Source: Emydura subglobosa (taxonomy: Eukaryota > Chordata > Testudines > Chelidae). From it: a stretch of DNA of 64,000 bases. Shown piece by piece: positions 35,521-49,375 of this stretch (within the stretch, counting starts at the first letter, position 1; each line of letters opens with the position of its first letter). The translations under genes and the position numbers were made by a program. Under the pieces are notes generated by a model that saw only the letters and a program-made list of their open reading frames with translations, was not told where the DNA came from and did not search any database. Location of the stretch: the NCBI GenBank assembly GCA_007922225.1, contig ML679961.1, positions 70,846,890-70,910,889 on the forward strand. Direction: 5' to 3'.

Positions 35521-38002
35521 AAAACCTGCTTTATTAAAGAGAAGCCTTAGATTTCCACCTCAAACGAAACAGGACCCATTGGTAGGGTCCTTCCCTAAGT
35601 TAAGGGTCTCCCCCGCCACCACCCCAAAAAGCCCTCATCATTCAGCTGCTGCTGCAGTTCAGCTTGACACTTGCTTCCTTCCAGTCAACTCAAAGTAAGT
35701 CTGTGCAGTTCTATGTGGTTGTGGCTGTAAAGAGGCAACAGTTATGCAGTCTGAGTGGTGGTGGGGAGGAGGATGTTGCTTTGTCCCTCCCCCCTGATGT
35801 CAAGGCCTATCTTCCTCCGTTCTAGCCTCTGTGGAGATAAAGATGACAGAGAGGCCAGGAGGACTTTCCACTATTGGGTTCCTGTTCACAAATAAAAGCA
35901 AGTTTAACACCCCAGAAGAGGGAAGTCATCTGATGACAGACAGTGGAAACAAAAGTCACGCACTAGCACATCTCAGAAGTTAAACCCTTGATAAACTATA
36001 GCCTTCTCTTAAGACTTCTAATCATCCATTCCAGAGATCTGTAAGGGCTGGGGGAGCAAACCTACTTTCTTACTCCCTAAAGGGGTGTAGAGAGAACACC
36101 CACCTTTTCCTTTGTCAGCCTTTCCTTGGCAATTTGAGTGAGGACTAAGCCATTAACTGCTGCAGAATTTGAACTATTAAACTGCCCATGAGATTCTAAC
36201 TATATGGTTAGAAAGAAAAGCTTGATAAGGAGAGACTCCCCCTCCCCCACACCAACCCAGTACCACCTCTCCAAGTCTGCAAACAGGTCAGTTTCATGGC
36301 AGTGACCAAAAAGCCTGAGGGCAAAAAGAAAGCAAACCCAAATAATACTGGCATGAGGGGACCCTACTATTAAAGAATCGGTGTTGCAACTCGTGAGCCA
36401 CCAGATGGCTACAACCAAGCCCAGTCTGCACCTGCCACCACCAGTTCCTTCCACCCATGAAGAAGTTTAGTTTCCAGCTGTGGACTCAGAAGTGTCCCAT
36501 GAGATCAAGTGCACCAGGATTCATTGCACCCAACCTGACTTCACAACCCTGTCACCAGCAAAGCAACCTGGCAGCAGTGAACATGAGCACAAGAGCAACG
36601 AGTCACAGAAACCGGGACAAACAGCATGTTTCACAATAGCCAGAACTTTTGGGACACATGGGGACTGATGCAGCCAGCATTGGAAGGATATCAAATCAGT
36701 CAAAGGTAAAGTTTCTGCATGGAATAGAGACCCTGTCTACTTAAAGCACCCTGTCCTTTCTAAAGAATGGAAAATATAAAAAGACAGACAAAAGCTGTAA
36801 AGAGTGGATGTCTAAGACACTCCCCTTCCTCCAGCTCAAGAACTGGGATTTGCACCCCCACCCCAAAGCAACTGTCCCATTGTTGAGTGGCATAGTCTGT
36901 GGCAGTTCTGCTGCACATTGATGCATTGGAGTCTAGCCAGCCCACCCAATGTGCTGAGTGTTCCTGGGTGCCTCAAAGTCATGGACAAAGCGACAGCATG
37001 TTTTAAATTGGGCATTTTAAAAGCCAGCCCTGTTGGAGGTTGCTATGGAAGCTGCCTGAAGTATTAGGACCCTGTGCAAGATTAGCATTCTGCCATCACT
37101 GGAGGGGAAAGCAGTCTCTTCACCATGAGGCCTGAGCAACTCCAGAGCTGCTGCTGCAGGTGTTTGTTTAGCACTCCTCCTTGCTGTCGCTATAGAAGCG
37201 ATTCAGTGAAGACTACAAAGGGAGTTACAGAAGCTGCAGTGAAAGTACTTGACTTGTAGCCAAAGCATTTGTTTAAAATGAAGTGTTGCAATAAGAAGTC
37301 TCATTAGACAAGGCCAATGCCAAACAATCCAGTCCCTTTACCATACAAAGCCAGCTGGGAGAGATTCTGACCTTGCAGGATGGTAGGAAGACTTCCAATT
37401 GCACCCAGCCTGGGACAGTCCCAGTGACACAACGTAAGTGACACGTGCAGACACTCTGCTGTCCCAGAGACTGCATGTAGTACCAACCAGGTGATTCTAG
37501 CAGCTTTAACTGGAGTGACATGAGAACATTAGTCAACTGAGCCCTGTCACCTATAGTTAGCATCACTCTATTCTGCAATCAAACAGCCCTGAGAAAGCCA
37601 GACATTCACTCTGACTGACAACTGCGTCAGTAGAGAGAACTTTTCCTCTTGGCCTGAAGCAGTCCTGTCAGACATATGGGATAAGTTCCCCAGGAATTTG
37701 GCAGTTGCAGCAGAGAGCAAGTTTTAAAAGCTGGCTCTGTTTCAGGGAGAAGGAAGGGCCTCTTTGGAGTCTCCAGATTTACACATACTGTGTTCTACTT
37801 AGGCTTTTGACAGTTTAGTAAATGGGTTAAGCTGAACCAGAAACAAGGCAGGCTGGGTGGCTTTTTCCAGTTGCTGAAGTGTCTTATGTTCTAAATTTGC
37901 ACCACAGAGTACACGGAAGAACACTAGTCTGAGAGGAGCCAGCAGGAGCATAGCCTGGAAAGCTGCAGTTTGGCCTCTTTAAAGCAGCTATGTTCAACAC
38001 CT

Positions 38003-38110
38003 TTCATCCAAGGATCTCCAAGTGCCTTACAAATATTAACTAAGCCTCAGCAAGTACATTTTAAAGAGAAGTTAATCACAGGACTATCCTGCCTTGACTA
38101 ACTCCATAGA
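38003..38110. mobile_element. SINE-like fragment
   Basis: 'CCTTTCATCCAAGGATCTCC' then AAGTGCCTTACAAATATTAAC is a common reptile SINE-like motif. Confidence 0.5.
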
Positions 38111-38346
38111 TTTTACAGGCGTGATGGGGTGCCTATTTTTAGCTCCACCACAGACTGATCTTGAGTTCTTTGCATCAGCTCCACATCCTCAAAAGAGTCA
38201 CTAAACAGGAAAGCCACTTTCCTACTTCAGAGGGAACCCATGAAAGTAAGCTGAGTATCTGAAGCATTCAGACATTAAACTATGTAGGCACAGAAATAGA
38301 GGGACTGACTTCTCACAGCACATTGGGGCAGTGCTGTGACAGAATC

Positions 38347-38625
38347 CAGAAGTTCAACTCCTAGTCCTGGCCTCTGGGGGTACGTAGAAGTCTTCTGGCA
38401 GTACATCAATTCATCTAGATATTTGCTAAACTTCACAACAGGCTACATAAAAAACTAAAATTTCATAGACTAAATGAGAAAGCAAGCAATTATCCCAGTA
38501 ATAGTGTGCTGTGACACTTATTTTTTGGTCTGATTTTGTAAGCAAGTAGTTTAAGTGAGCTGAAACTTGGAGTACACAAGACAAACCAAATTCCTGAAGA
38601 GGTACAGTAGTCTGGAAAGGTTACT
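38347..38625. mobile_element. hAT-type element, inverted copy of the 3487 family
   Basis: Shared interior segments with 3487-3839, read in reverse: GGGGGTACGTAGAAGTCTTC, GTACATCAATTCATCTAGATA, ACAACAGGCTACATAAAAA, and AGTAGTCTGGAAAGGTT. The termini have decayed. Confidence 0.65.
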
Positions 38626-40709
38626 ACACCCTCACCACCTTCAGCTGAAGGATGGGCCATTGCAGGAAACAGACAGTTGTGACAAAGACACAAAAAAGTG
38701 TACATTGCCCACTAGACAGCTCTGTATTGAACTCCCAGGCACAGAACGCAGCTAAAATGCAGCAATGTGTGACCTCTCCTTTAGTTGTCATTTATTACAA
38801 TGCCAGGATACTAGCCAACAGGGAACTGATCCAGCTCCAAGTTTCACACCATGTAGGTGATTTCATTTTATGAACAAAGGCCTTATAGTGAAGTTATTCC
38901 ATCTTCAATAGAAGCAAAGGGCAATTACTAAAGAAAATGCTGTTCCAGTTATACAGTCAGAACACTTAAGGCCTCCACTAGATTTAACAATTGGATGTAT
39001 AATTGTGGACCTGATATTCTAGTTATACATGCTATAAAAAGCTAATGGAATCAAGGCCCCTTCAGGGTCCAAGAGAGTTACCAGATGGACCAGAAAGGTT
39101 CTCCTCCTTACCCATACACAGTACTGCACAGTGCATTAGGGAATTCTATTTTGCCTTTCACAGCTAGATCCATTCACCAGGAGGATACTAGATTAGGATC
39201 AATAGTCCCATCTACTTCACTCTGAAAGATCCACTTCAGAAGATCCAAGGCCATAAACTAGTTCCATTGTACAACACCTGGTGTCTGGAACACATGAGTG
39301 ACTAGACTTCAAAACCAGTGCCATCTCCAACAACACTGGGGTGGGTGTTAAGATACCAATGACTGGTTTTTTCACCCCCAAATACATCATGATCTTGATC
39401 TTTATGCCAGAAGAACCTGGTCATTCCCAGTATACCCCTTCTTCAAAATGAGAATTTTAGTGTTGTAATAAGCTGATTAAGTGAGGTTCTCACTTTCCAA
39501 AGCAGGAGTTCAGATGCAAGAAACAGGGCTAGGCATAGATGACCCATCCACTTCAACTCTAGGACCCAGAAATCTCAAATTCTCTTGAAGCCCCTCCTGC
39601 CTGCTCATAAGTAGTCCATGGTAGGAAGTCTCCCTAAGGAACTATGTGACCCCATGAAAATTCCTTCATTTAAAGAGAGAGTCCCATGTAATCACCAAGT
39701 GAGAGTAAGAACCCAGCATCTGCAAGTAATATAGTATAAACCCATCTAGATTCTGCAGCACTTTACATCTTCAGATCACAGCACAAATGTTAGCTAACCA
39801 AATCAAGACATTCAGGGACTAGGTCCCACTTTGTCCAATTAGAAATGGGGAAGAGCTGACAATGATGGCTAGATTAGGGTAAATGGTGTTTAAGACTCTT
39901 TAAAAAAAAAAAAAGGAGTTAGCCAACATGTTTTTATAAACCTCATGTAAACAGGGCAAATCTTAAAATGTGTGAAGCACACACTGAGGGAGCCAATAAG
40001 CTAAATTGAAGTAAAATACGGTAATCTGCATCTGCACTAGGGAAAAGATTGTGTGTGAGAGAGAGAGATTTGAGGTGTTCTGTTCGACTATTGACTAGCA
40101 TGTACTATAAGGCAAGCTAGTTAAAAGTAGTGTGCCTTATCATGTCCTAAAAATGGGTTATCTAAACCAGCTAACAGCCTTGTTTACACTAGGATTTTAA
40201 CATGTTGGATTACACTTTTCCTACTGAAAACAAGGCTCTAGAGCAAGTTAGTGGCATGTTAGCCAACGTGCTACCATCATGCCTTGAAATTCTAGTCTAG
40301 ACAAGGGCCCTAGATAGAAAGCAAAATCTTTCACTGTACATGTAGTACAGAGTGACTATAGGAGCAAAAATTCTAGTTAAAAGACTGCCAACTCACTCAA
40401 GTGAACACAACTTTTCAAATGCTAACCCAGACACTCCAAATGTGTTTCTTCTAGGTTTATTTTAAGATGAGCACTCTGGCAATTAACTAGTTAAAATGGG
40501 AGCAAGAACACTAGTTTAAACAGACCCCTGTGTGGGCCTTGAAAGAAAAAGGTCCTCATCCCTACCAAGAAGAGTTAGGACACAGACCAGCCCCTTCTCA
40601 CCTTCCAGCCAGATGGCTGTCATCACATCCAGGGGCCACTCTTCAGGAACCAGGAACAGCTTCCATATATTCAAACCAAGATGCTCAGTTACTCCATTTT
40701 ACTCTAATG

Positions 40710-41144
40710 CAGTGACACTCAGAGGCTCACAAGCAGCTCTTTGCATCACATGATTACAATTAAGACTGTCACTGGAATTTCTCATCATGGACAGGTTGCA
40801 AGCAATAAATAAAAATTAATGGAAGCCCAGACCTGTCTGGGGTTGAGGGGGCGGTGCGGGGCAGCGTGTGCGCAACTGACAGTTGAAGCCCTGCTGTGGG
40901 AGGACTGAAGCCAAAGAAGGTTGCAGAATCCGTGACTTCCATTACACATTAACTAAATTAGTGTTTTTATTAACCAATCTGGAAGCTTGTACTATGTTAT
41001 TAACCAATTGTAACTGAGAAAACACTTGGTCATTTTGCTGAGAGAATTTTTTTATATACAATAAATAGTAAATGAAACAATCACACTACTGTGGCTTTTG
41101 GGGGTAATGTTGATCACTGAACCACTAAGGTCTGAGTATCACTG
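40710..41144. mobile_element. hAT element with intact target-site duplication
   Basis: Terminal inverted repeats CAGTGACACTCAGA (40710-40723) and TCTGAGTATCACTG (41131-41144) match at 13 of 14 bases. They are flanked by a perfect 8-bp direct repeat, CTCTAATG, at 40702-40709 and 41145-41152. This is a textbook hAT insertion of 435 bp without coding capacity. Confidence 0.9.
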
Positions 41145-42019
41145 CTCTAATGCATTCAGAGTTCATTCATTCAGGTTTGTTCTTACAGTAATGCCCTTCC
41201 CCAGCACATACATCGGAGGTGGGGGTGGGGCGGGGGAAGAGGATGAGAATAGCTGGGGTCATTTGACTTTAGACCAGTTCCCCATATGGAGCAGGCAGCC
41301 AGCACATCTGATTCTGCATCACATCATGGGGGGGAAGGGGTGGGTGAAGGGGGAGGAGAGAGAAGAGGGTGGCAGTAGCTTTGTGAAGCCAAGAGGCAAT
41401 GGAGGTTTGCTTTTGAGAGCAGTCTCTGATCCCCTCCCCCCAAGGCCCCAGCATCTCCTTGCTATGGTCTTTTTTCTTACCCATTCTGTGAGTGTCATGG
41501 CTCCAGACAGCCATTGTTCTTGCTACGCTCCCATTATTCCCCCAAGCACCTCCCTCAGATTCCCATTCAGCTCTCATCACAGGCATGTTCTCACTAATAA
41601 GAGACAGAAGGAAATGCCAGAAAGGGTGTACATTTTAACAGCCCATAAAACTAGGTAACTAGGGTTTTTTCCTCCAGCTGTGGTCCATGGGCCATTATTA
41701 GTTTTGCTCTCCCTCTGCTGCACAAGACCTTCAGTGAAACCAGTTTCTGTCTCAAAAAAACCACCAAGAGGCAGATAGGATACTGCACATCCCAGCAGGA
41801 GGAAAAACAGCATTCATAGTTTCAGGGATCGCTTTCAGAGAAAGTGTATTTAAGGTAGGACTTGAATGCAGGAAGAGAGTGGCAGCTTGACAGACTGATG
41901 GGGAGTGCATTATACACCTGGTGAACAACATGGGAAGTTTGTTGGGGGTGGGGCAAAGAAGAGAACAGACAAATCAGAGATGCAAAGCGGAGCAGAGCTT
42001 TGAAGGCAAGAAGCATGAC

Positions 42020-42185
42020 ATTTAAGACGTTTATTTGTATTGTTTTAGTACTGAGATCCTGCTCCCTTTGTGCTAATAACGACAGTCCCTTGCTCCAAAT
42101 AGTTTACTTGTTTCTTCTATTTAAGAAGGTGGGAGGAGAGTAGAGGCTCAGAAAGGTGAAGTAACTTGCAAGTCAGTAGCCCCCT
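42020..42185. mobile_element. SINE-like repeat
   Basis: TTTATTTGTATTGTTTTAGTAC, 'GACAGTCCCTTGCTCCAAAT', and AGAGGCTCAGAAAGGTGAAGTAACTTGC follow the order of a widespread reptile SINE-like repeat. Confidence 0.6.
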
Positions 42186-43880
42186 TTGTCCCACACAGCT
42201 ATGCTGCCTTGTTGCAGTGGACAAAGGGAAGCCCGACTGAAGTGGAAGAAAAAGGCTGATGTTTTGTCACATCCTTTCCAACTGGGAAACTTGAGTGGGT
42301 CCCACTTAGCCGACCAAAAACAAGCTTGCAACCCAACACAACTTGCAAACCAAAATTCATATCCAGGTGGCCAGCGCTACAGAAGCTAAGGAGAGAAGGT
42401 CTTGGCTGTGGGGCAAGGTAAAGCACCAGCATCAACAAGCAAACCTTAGGAGATTCATTGCACAATTATCAAGGTGAGGCTAGGACTGGGCCCATCACCA
42501 GGTTCACACCCAGATAATTCCAGATCTATCTGATTTATAAACAAGCAGGGAGGTAGTTTCATAATTACAGCAATTCAGGTGCATCTCCAGCTAGAGGCCT
42601 GGCCCAGCTAGGTTGAGAAATCAACAGTGAAACTGAAGCGAGACTAGATACCACATTGCTCCCTGGAAACTGGCATGTTTAGAACAGTGACACCACTGAG
42701 GAAAGAGCCTCTTAGTTCTTGGTTAACACATCTTGTGCATAGTGTACTGGGTGTCCACTGTGACGGGAGTTACAGAAGAGTCTAGCAGTAGCTAAACCAG
42801 GAGATTCTCCATTTGCAGTACAATGGCCAACCAATCAGCAGGGTCTTCAGATCCAGCCTAGAGTCACTTCCTACATAAGCTCAGTAGGAGGGTAGAGCCA
42901 AAAAGCACACCATGCAGTTCAAAAGTGAATTAAAATCTGAAGTCAGAGACAAGCAAGTTTCTAGTCATCTATCAAAGATGAAGGCAGGCATTACGGCTGA
43001 GGAATATCTATGTAAACCTAAACCCTAATGCAGGTTAGCAGCCAAAATGAGTTAAAAATCAAAGTTTGGACATCCAGACCCAGCATACCCAGACCCATAT
43101 GCAGTACAGGGTTGAACATAGGCTTATTTCTACCTGAGCAGAAAGAATGTGTCCTTATAAAAGAGGCTCAAATTTCTGAGCCAGGATTAGCCTCTCAGCT
43201 CCATGGGATTTGTGCTATGTGTCCGACTTGCCTTAGCATAAGGAGTTTTTCCTCCAATCTCTGTGCCACTCCACAGCATTTGACCAAACCAAAACTAGCA
43301 CCCGGCAGAGGCTGACTAAAACGCTGAATCCCCATGAAACATTACATCAAGGTGGCTCACGTTGCTGAAGGTCTAAAATGGCCTTTGATGCTCCCATTCT
43401 CTCCTGCATGAGAGCTATGGCCTAGATGAATGCCAGATGGACCCTGCAGCAGCACGAAGGAACAGGGAGCAGTTCAGGGAGTCAGTCATACCCGACCACT
43501 GGTAACAGTCTGTCTAGACAGGTCTCTTGAGAGAGAGGGGATGCAGTCCACAGCTGAGACAGCATAAGAAGTTTCTGCTCAGCAATGTGATTTACAGGAG
43601 ATTTACCTCCTCCCTCTTCAGGGGGTTCATGAGCCAATTCACCCAGTATATTCCAACTGGGAAAGAGATGGCAAGCTGCTGCTCTGACGTCACATATGCA
43701 AAGGGATAGGTCACTCCCTTCAGCCCCCGAACAGGAAAGTCTTTATCTCAATAGACTATGCTCCTCCTTTTATAGAATACCCGCAGCCCTGACACCCTTA
43801 CATGCAGAGGCCCAGCCATAGCAGCCTCCAGTACTCAATCATGGGACCTAGTCACATGGGAACAAGTCAGTGGTCTACAG

Positions 43881-44775
43881 CAGTGTTTCTCAACCTTTTA
43901 AGTAGCAAGAACCCTCATAACTTCTGAAAGTTTTAATATGTACCCCAACACTCAATATTCCACAGGATTTTATATTTACAGATTAATGGGCGCCATATGT
44001 TGGAAGGACTGAGTATATAAGGCTGTGATATGACATCTGTCAGATCTAGTGTGGGTAGGGTTACCACCTTTAGACCAAGGGTGCACAACTCAAGTATGTA
44101 CCTGGGCTAGAGGTGAGGTTGGCCAAAGCTAGGAGGCTTTGAGTGGCATGCCAATGCTGGGGAATATAAAGTACCGTGCCAAATTTTTTGCCATAGATTT
44201 GAGAGGAGGAAGGGGTGACAGACAGGGAAGGAGGGCGAGAGACAGGGAAGGAGGGTAACTGGTAAAATCTGGTGCTGTCAGTTGTCAATTTCACTGCTCT
44301 AGCTGAGCAGTGAAATTGACAAGTTTTATGGGCACTGGGCAAGTTGCAGGCAGCTGCTAGCCCAGGAGGTGGGTGACTGCCACCCAATCTGAGCTGGGGC
44401 AGAGGAGGATTCCACACCAGCTGGGACCCAGGGATGTGAGCATGGGGCTGCTGCTCATCTTCAAGCTAGGGTGCTGGAGGCTGTCCCTTGGCTCGGAGCT
44501 GGGGCATGGGTGGCTGCCACCCAGCTGCGAGCCCAGCTCACGAGATGCAGGAGGCTGCCACCAGACTCCTACCTGGGATCTGGGACCAGGCGGGAAGCAG
44601 GGGGCTGCCACTCGCTATCCCAGAAGCTGGGGGCTGCCGCTCACTTCCCAGCTGGGAAGTGGGTGGCTGCCATGGGCTTCCCCAGAAGTTGCCTGCCTCC
44701 CCTTCACTCTGTTTTTCCCCAGGTACCCCCAGCTTGTGTCTCACGTACTCCTGGACCACAGGTGGAGAAACTATG
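43881..44775. mobile_element. hAT-type element with minisatellite core
   Basis: The left end is CAGTGTTTCTCAACC. The right end GGTGGAGAAACTATG at 44761-44775 is its imperfect inverse. Subterminal TACCCC motifs occur at both ends. The core at 44366-44695 is a GC-rich array of about 30-50-bp units. No target duplication is visible. Confidence 0.55.
44366..44695. repeat. GC-rich imperfect tandem repeat (minisatellite-like)
   Basis: Seven to eight variants of 'GGTGGCTGCCACCCAGCTG' and 'TCCCAGCTGGGAAGTGGG' recur at about 30-50-bp spacing. ORFs running through it (up to 179 codons) reflect the repeat rather than a gene. Confidence 0.7.
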
Positions 44776-47700
44776 TCCTATATGAAGTGTTCACAAGTTT
44801 CTGCCACAGTGCTACTCAACCCATCTTCCATTGTATGTGGACCATCAGCACTAGCACAAGTGCCTGGGCACCTCCACCATTAACTTCTTGCCATGCTGAG
44901 AACTGCCTTTAACGCCTACCCTTCACTTCTTAACCCCTCATTTGTAAGATATTTACAAGCCACCTGATGAGCTGGAGGTTTAGATAATCTTTTGTCCTAT
45001 ATTTAAACAAATCCCCAAAGGGAAGAAGTTTCATATAACTATCCCTCCAAAAATCCATCCTTAATTACCTCCTGATGGAGGAGCCCTTGCTCCTGACTAC
45101 CCTGAATGAAAGGTGTAGGCATTCACAGGGAGTTCAATTTTCCCAGTTTTGTCATCATGACTTATTACCCATTAAGACATGGAATTAGGTAGAGAAGCCA
45201 GTGGGCCATATTTATCCCCTATCTTTACATCTTTAATGAAGGCAGTGTGTCCTACAAAGACTACAGATCCCAGCATGGAGTGCTCCACCTCCTTTTGAGG
45301 GGCAAGCCAGTGTGGGGGTACGTGCCATTTAGAGGTGAATCTGCAGTCTGAGGAGATCCAAATGAGGAACTCTTTAGAGGTTGAGTGAGGTCAAGGATCT
45401 ATGATAAGAGATCTTGTAAGTTTCTTAAGCAGATCTTTAAGAATTTAAAAAGGAAGAAATGGGTTAGCTGAGAGAAAGCTGAGAGAGTCCATGCAAAGAC
45501 TAAGACGTCTGTCCCACAAGTACATATTTAGAGATCTTTCCAACAGTGCTGCCTTCCATGGTGTGCTTCTTGCCTGGTCAATCAGTATTCAAACTAGGAT
45601 GGAGAGAGAAACACTCTCCTCCCTCCCCACACTTAGTTCTCTCTTTTTTAAAAAGAAGAAAAAAGCTTCATACAGATGGACCCCATAGAAGCATAGGAAG
45701 TTAGCAGGGTATAAAACATCTGCCAAGTCTGAGATTGCTCTGAAGCAGGGCAGAACTTAAAGTTCCTCTGTGACACATGCCTCAAACTCTGTCCCCAATT
45801 CAGTCATCTTCACAGCCAGGAGAAGGAGAAAAGCCTTCCCCAGACAGTGGCAAGCTACAAATGCCACATTAAGTTCAGCCATACTGCATGAAGTCCTAAA
45901 ACAAAAAGGCAGCGGCACCTGCAGAAGGGGTGTAAATGCAAGCAGCTGGATAGTGAGCCAGGAAGAGGCCCTGTTAGGGCATCCCCTTTGACAACCTACG
46001 TTGGTTATGTTACATCTGGTTATGTTAGGTTGCCCTACATCTGTCTATGCTGAAAAACCTAAACAAAGCAGCATGCTAACAGGAATGAGGAGAGTCCAGA
46101 TGAGCTGCATTATTAAAGCTGTGATGTCTGCCTGGAGTCTCCTCCCTTGTGAAATCAGGTAGGACTAGCCTTATGGAGAAAGCTCTCTCGCTCTGTCTCA
46201 TGCACTGGTATGAAACTTAGTCAACACCCAAAGCCTCCGCCTAGCTACCATCACCCAATACAGAGAGAAGAGAGGTCCCCTACTCTCAACCCCAGTTTCA
46301 CACTAAACTCAGACTCACAACACTGTGCACTCTCACACAGAAGCAGGAAGTGTTTAGAGACCCTGTGGTACACACAGCCCAGGTTGTTCTTCCCAGGACC
46401 TGCTGCTGGTCAGTACAATAGAGAAGACCAACCAACCAAAGTCAAGTTGGGTCCTGGACTAAACCAGCTTACTTAAGTGGAACTGTTCTAGTGCAAACAG
46501 ATTTCTCCCCCATAGAGGTAATTAAGTATGTGATAACATAAGCAGCAAGACCGTAATTTCACAGAAACCACCCACCTCTGTGAAATGGGGAATGTCCCTG
46601 AATCTGAGTTTTGACTTGCAGAGTGACTAACCAGTGCCAAAAAAATTTTTTTCTCCCAGCACAGAGCTGTGACATCCTAATGTGAACAAGCATCAAGGCA
46701 CCTCAGGAACACAACTGTCTCGTGGTTTTATGGAGTAGCTGGAACTCTTGCTCCAACAGACACTTGGTACCAGGCCCACAAATCAGTTTGTGCCTGAGCA
46801 GGGCTGGACATGCTGCTCCAGTCAGTTGTTCCAAGCAAAACCAGTGTCCTGTGCTTGGGACACCCATAGGAGTGACACCTGAAAGTGTCCAAGCATAACC
46901 AAGCCAATTTGCTTTCTTTCCCACAGATCCTTGTCCTGTTCATGTCTACACATACAGTGCTTGTTCAGCATCCTATAAAACAGGAAGAATGTCACCTTTG
47001 CAACCAGTTTGCCATCAGATAATTATATACCAATATGTGCAATATCAGCTTATTACTGGGTCTGTGAAGATGTCTCTGAAACACTAGCCTCCTCTCCATA
47101 GTTCTTTGCAATACTAGTTCTGCTATAGAGGTTGTGGCATTAGAAGATAGTTTAATCTCACCAGATTGTAGGAGTCTAGCCACAAAATTTCTGACCTTCA
47201 GATCTGAGGCGGCATGTGATCATGAGCATTGCATACCAAATCAATCCCACTGCACCACCAGACTCTAGCATCAGAGATTGAAGAGAAGCATTTCTCCTCA
47301 GACATAAAAGCAGCTTGGGGAGAAGATGGTATCCCAAAGTGAGAGTGCTATGTAAAGAGAGGGAGCATCACATATCCCAAGAGTGTGAAACCTTTTGACC
47401 AGTCTCACATCTTCCCTTACACAGAATCCATTAGGGTAGCCAATCAGGCTGTGTTCTCATAAGCTATTCAGGGTTGGACCTGTTCAGTACTTGGGTTCTC
47501 TTGGACATCTCCCATCCATGATGTTTCACACCGAGCCACTTCTTGCTTCTGTAACGTAAGGGGTACTCTTGGATCCAAGTCACTACTGTGTAAGTGCCCC
47601 AGCGCTGCAGGCAAGGGCAGAGGCCCCAGCCACTAAAATCTCAAGCTCTGCCATCCAGTACAAGATGTAACTAAAGAGATTCAGTCTCTGATATTACAAA

Positions 47701-48829
47701 AGCCTGTATAAGCTGTCTCAAAAACTTGTCTATTTCATCGACAGAAGTTGATCCAATGAGACATTACCCCACCCACCTTGTCTCTGAAAGCCATGGGAAC
47801 AGATTATGAAAGTGAATTTAGTGAGAATACACAGGGGCTGCTGTATTGACTATTCATTTCGATATCTATTCACTTCCAAACTGCCATTTGTTTAAATGAA
47901 ACTGAGTGTCCAAAGTCCTGCAGAACCCAGGGGCCCTGCAGTAGGATTTAGGTGTAGCTTCCCATCAGTCCTTGCTCATAAGGAATCCTAGTGCAAAGTA
48001 GATAGTTCACAGGTAAGAACTGAACGTTGAGCTACAATGGATGCTCTCAGCCATACCTTTGGCAACAGCCTTTTTACATGCAACAGGCTGCACCATTTCT
48101 GGAATGCGTCATGTTCAGGACAAGTTCCTGAAGATCCTGTTATGACATCTAACAGGAACAGAATCCCATCATCACTAACAAAGGCTACCCAAATACCATT
48201 AATGCCCCTGAAAGACTCCAAGGCAAGGCAAATATATTGTAAAGGGTTAGGAATAACTATACTGAGCCAAGAAAAAAAAAATGGCCTGTGGAGCTCACAG
48301 CTGGAGGACACTAAGGCAATTAAACAAAGCTCATCACACTTCCAGACAAAGAGAAAGATCAACCATTCATTTGAACAAAAGGTAGTATGTGCAGCAATAC
48401 TAAACAGGATAACATACAGCTTCTTAGGCCTTAGGCTAATCACGAAAGCACGAGAAAAAACCTGTGAACTATTTAAGTTACCTAGCAATGGAAACCATGC
48501 AGGATCTGGGTACATAAATAGATAGTTATCACTAGGGTAGTGGGGGGGGGGGGCATAACCTAACAGCCTGAATGAACAGGTGACCCTTACACAATGCGCT
48601 CAGACTGCAAGACTAGGGTAAGTTTAATAAGCAGGCTTCTTCAAAAAAAATGCCCTGCCACTGGTCCTGGACAGCTGCAGAGCATCCTAACATTTTAATT
48701 GTTGTGACAGGACATACAGGAGTGTCACCTCCAAAAGCAGAAGGGTCCCAGACTACTTAGTAACCTATAGTGCTGGATGCTTCAGAGGAAGGTAACTGAT
48801 ACTGTAAAAAAGACAGTTAAAAAAGCTTA

Positions 48830-49375
48830 GACAGTCACTTTAGACTGAAGCCACTGTGGTACATATTGTAGGGCACTCTGCAGGGCAGCAGAATGCAATA
48901 GCATCATTGATCAGCAAAGCAACTGTGCAACTTTATACAGCTCTAGCAAGACCACACCTGCATGTAGTATTCAGTCCTGGGCACCACATTATAAGATATT
49001 GACAGCAAAGAGCAATCAAGAGGCTGAAGGGAGTGACATATGGGGAACAATTAAGTGAGCTAAATACATTTAGCCTGGTAAGAAACCACCAACAAGACTG
49101 GCTGGTGGGAGAAACACCATGAAAATTACATGTTAAAAGAGGAGCAGACATCAAGAAGGGAGAGAAGTTATCATTGTTAGACACCTCTGTATCACACGAA
49201 GGAAGATTTAGGCTGGATTATAACCACAGTGTCCACACCTACCACAGAGGTGGTAGACTGATGGGAGGAACCTCAGTTGATAGCTCTATAGCAGACTGGA
49301 CAAGGCACAATGAACTGTCAGGAACAATCCTGCACTGGTAGTAAAATGGGACTTTTCCAGCTCTAGTTTCCAGGA
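48830..49375 (+). mobile_element. Old CR1-like LINE fragment
   Basis: CTTTATACAGCTCTAGCAAGACC, 'CATGTAGTATTCAGTCCTGG' and TATCACACGAAGGAAGATTTAGGCTGG follow the CR1 reverse-transcriptase C-terminal order (LYKALVRP, LEY-VQFW, and so on). There are many stops and frameshifts. Confidence 0.6.

Noticed and set aside
41098..41658. 186-codon open frame on the plus strand
   Set aside because: It is intronic, has biased low-complexity composition (G-runs), no conserved domain and no splice or promoter context.
44373..44912. 179-codon open frame with repeated GGCH/GCCH motifs
   Set aside because: Translation of the GC-rich minisatellite core of a hAT-like element, not a gene.
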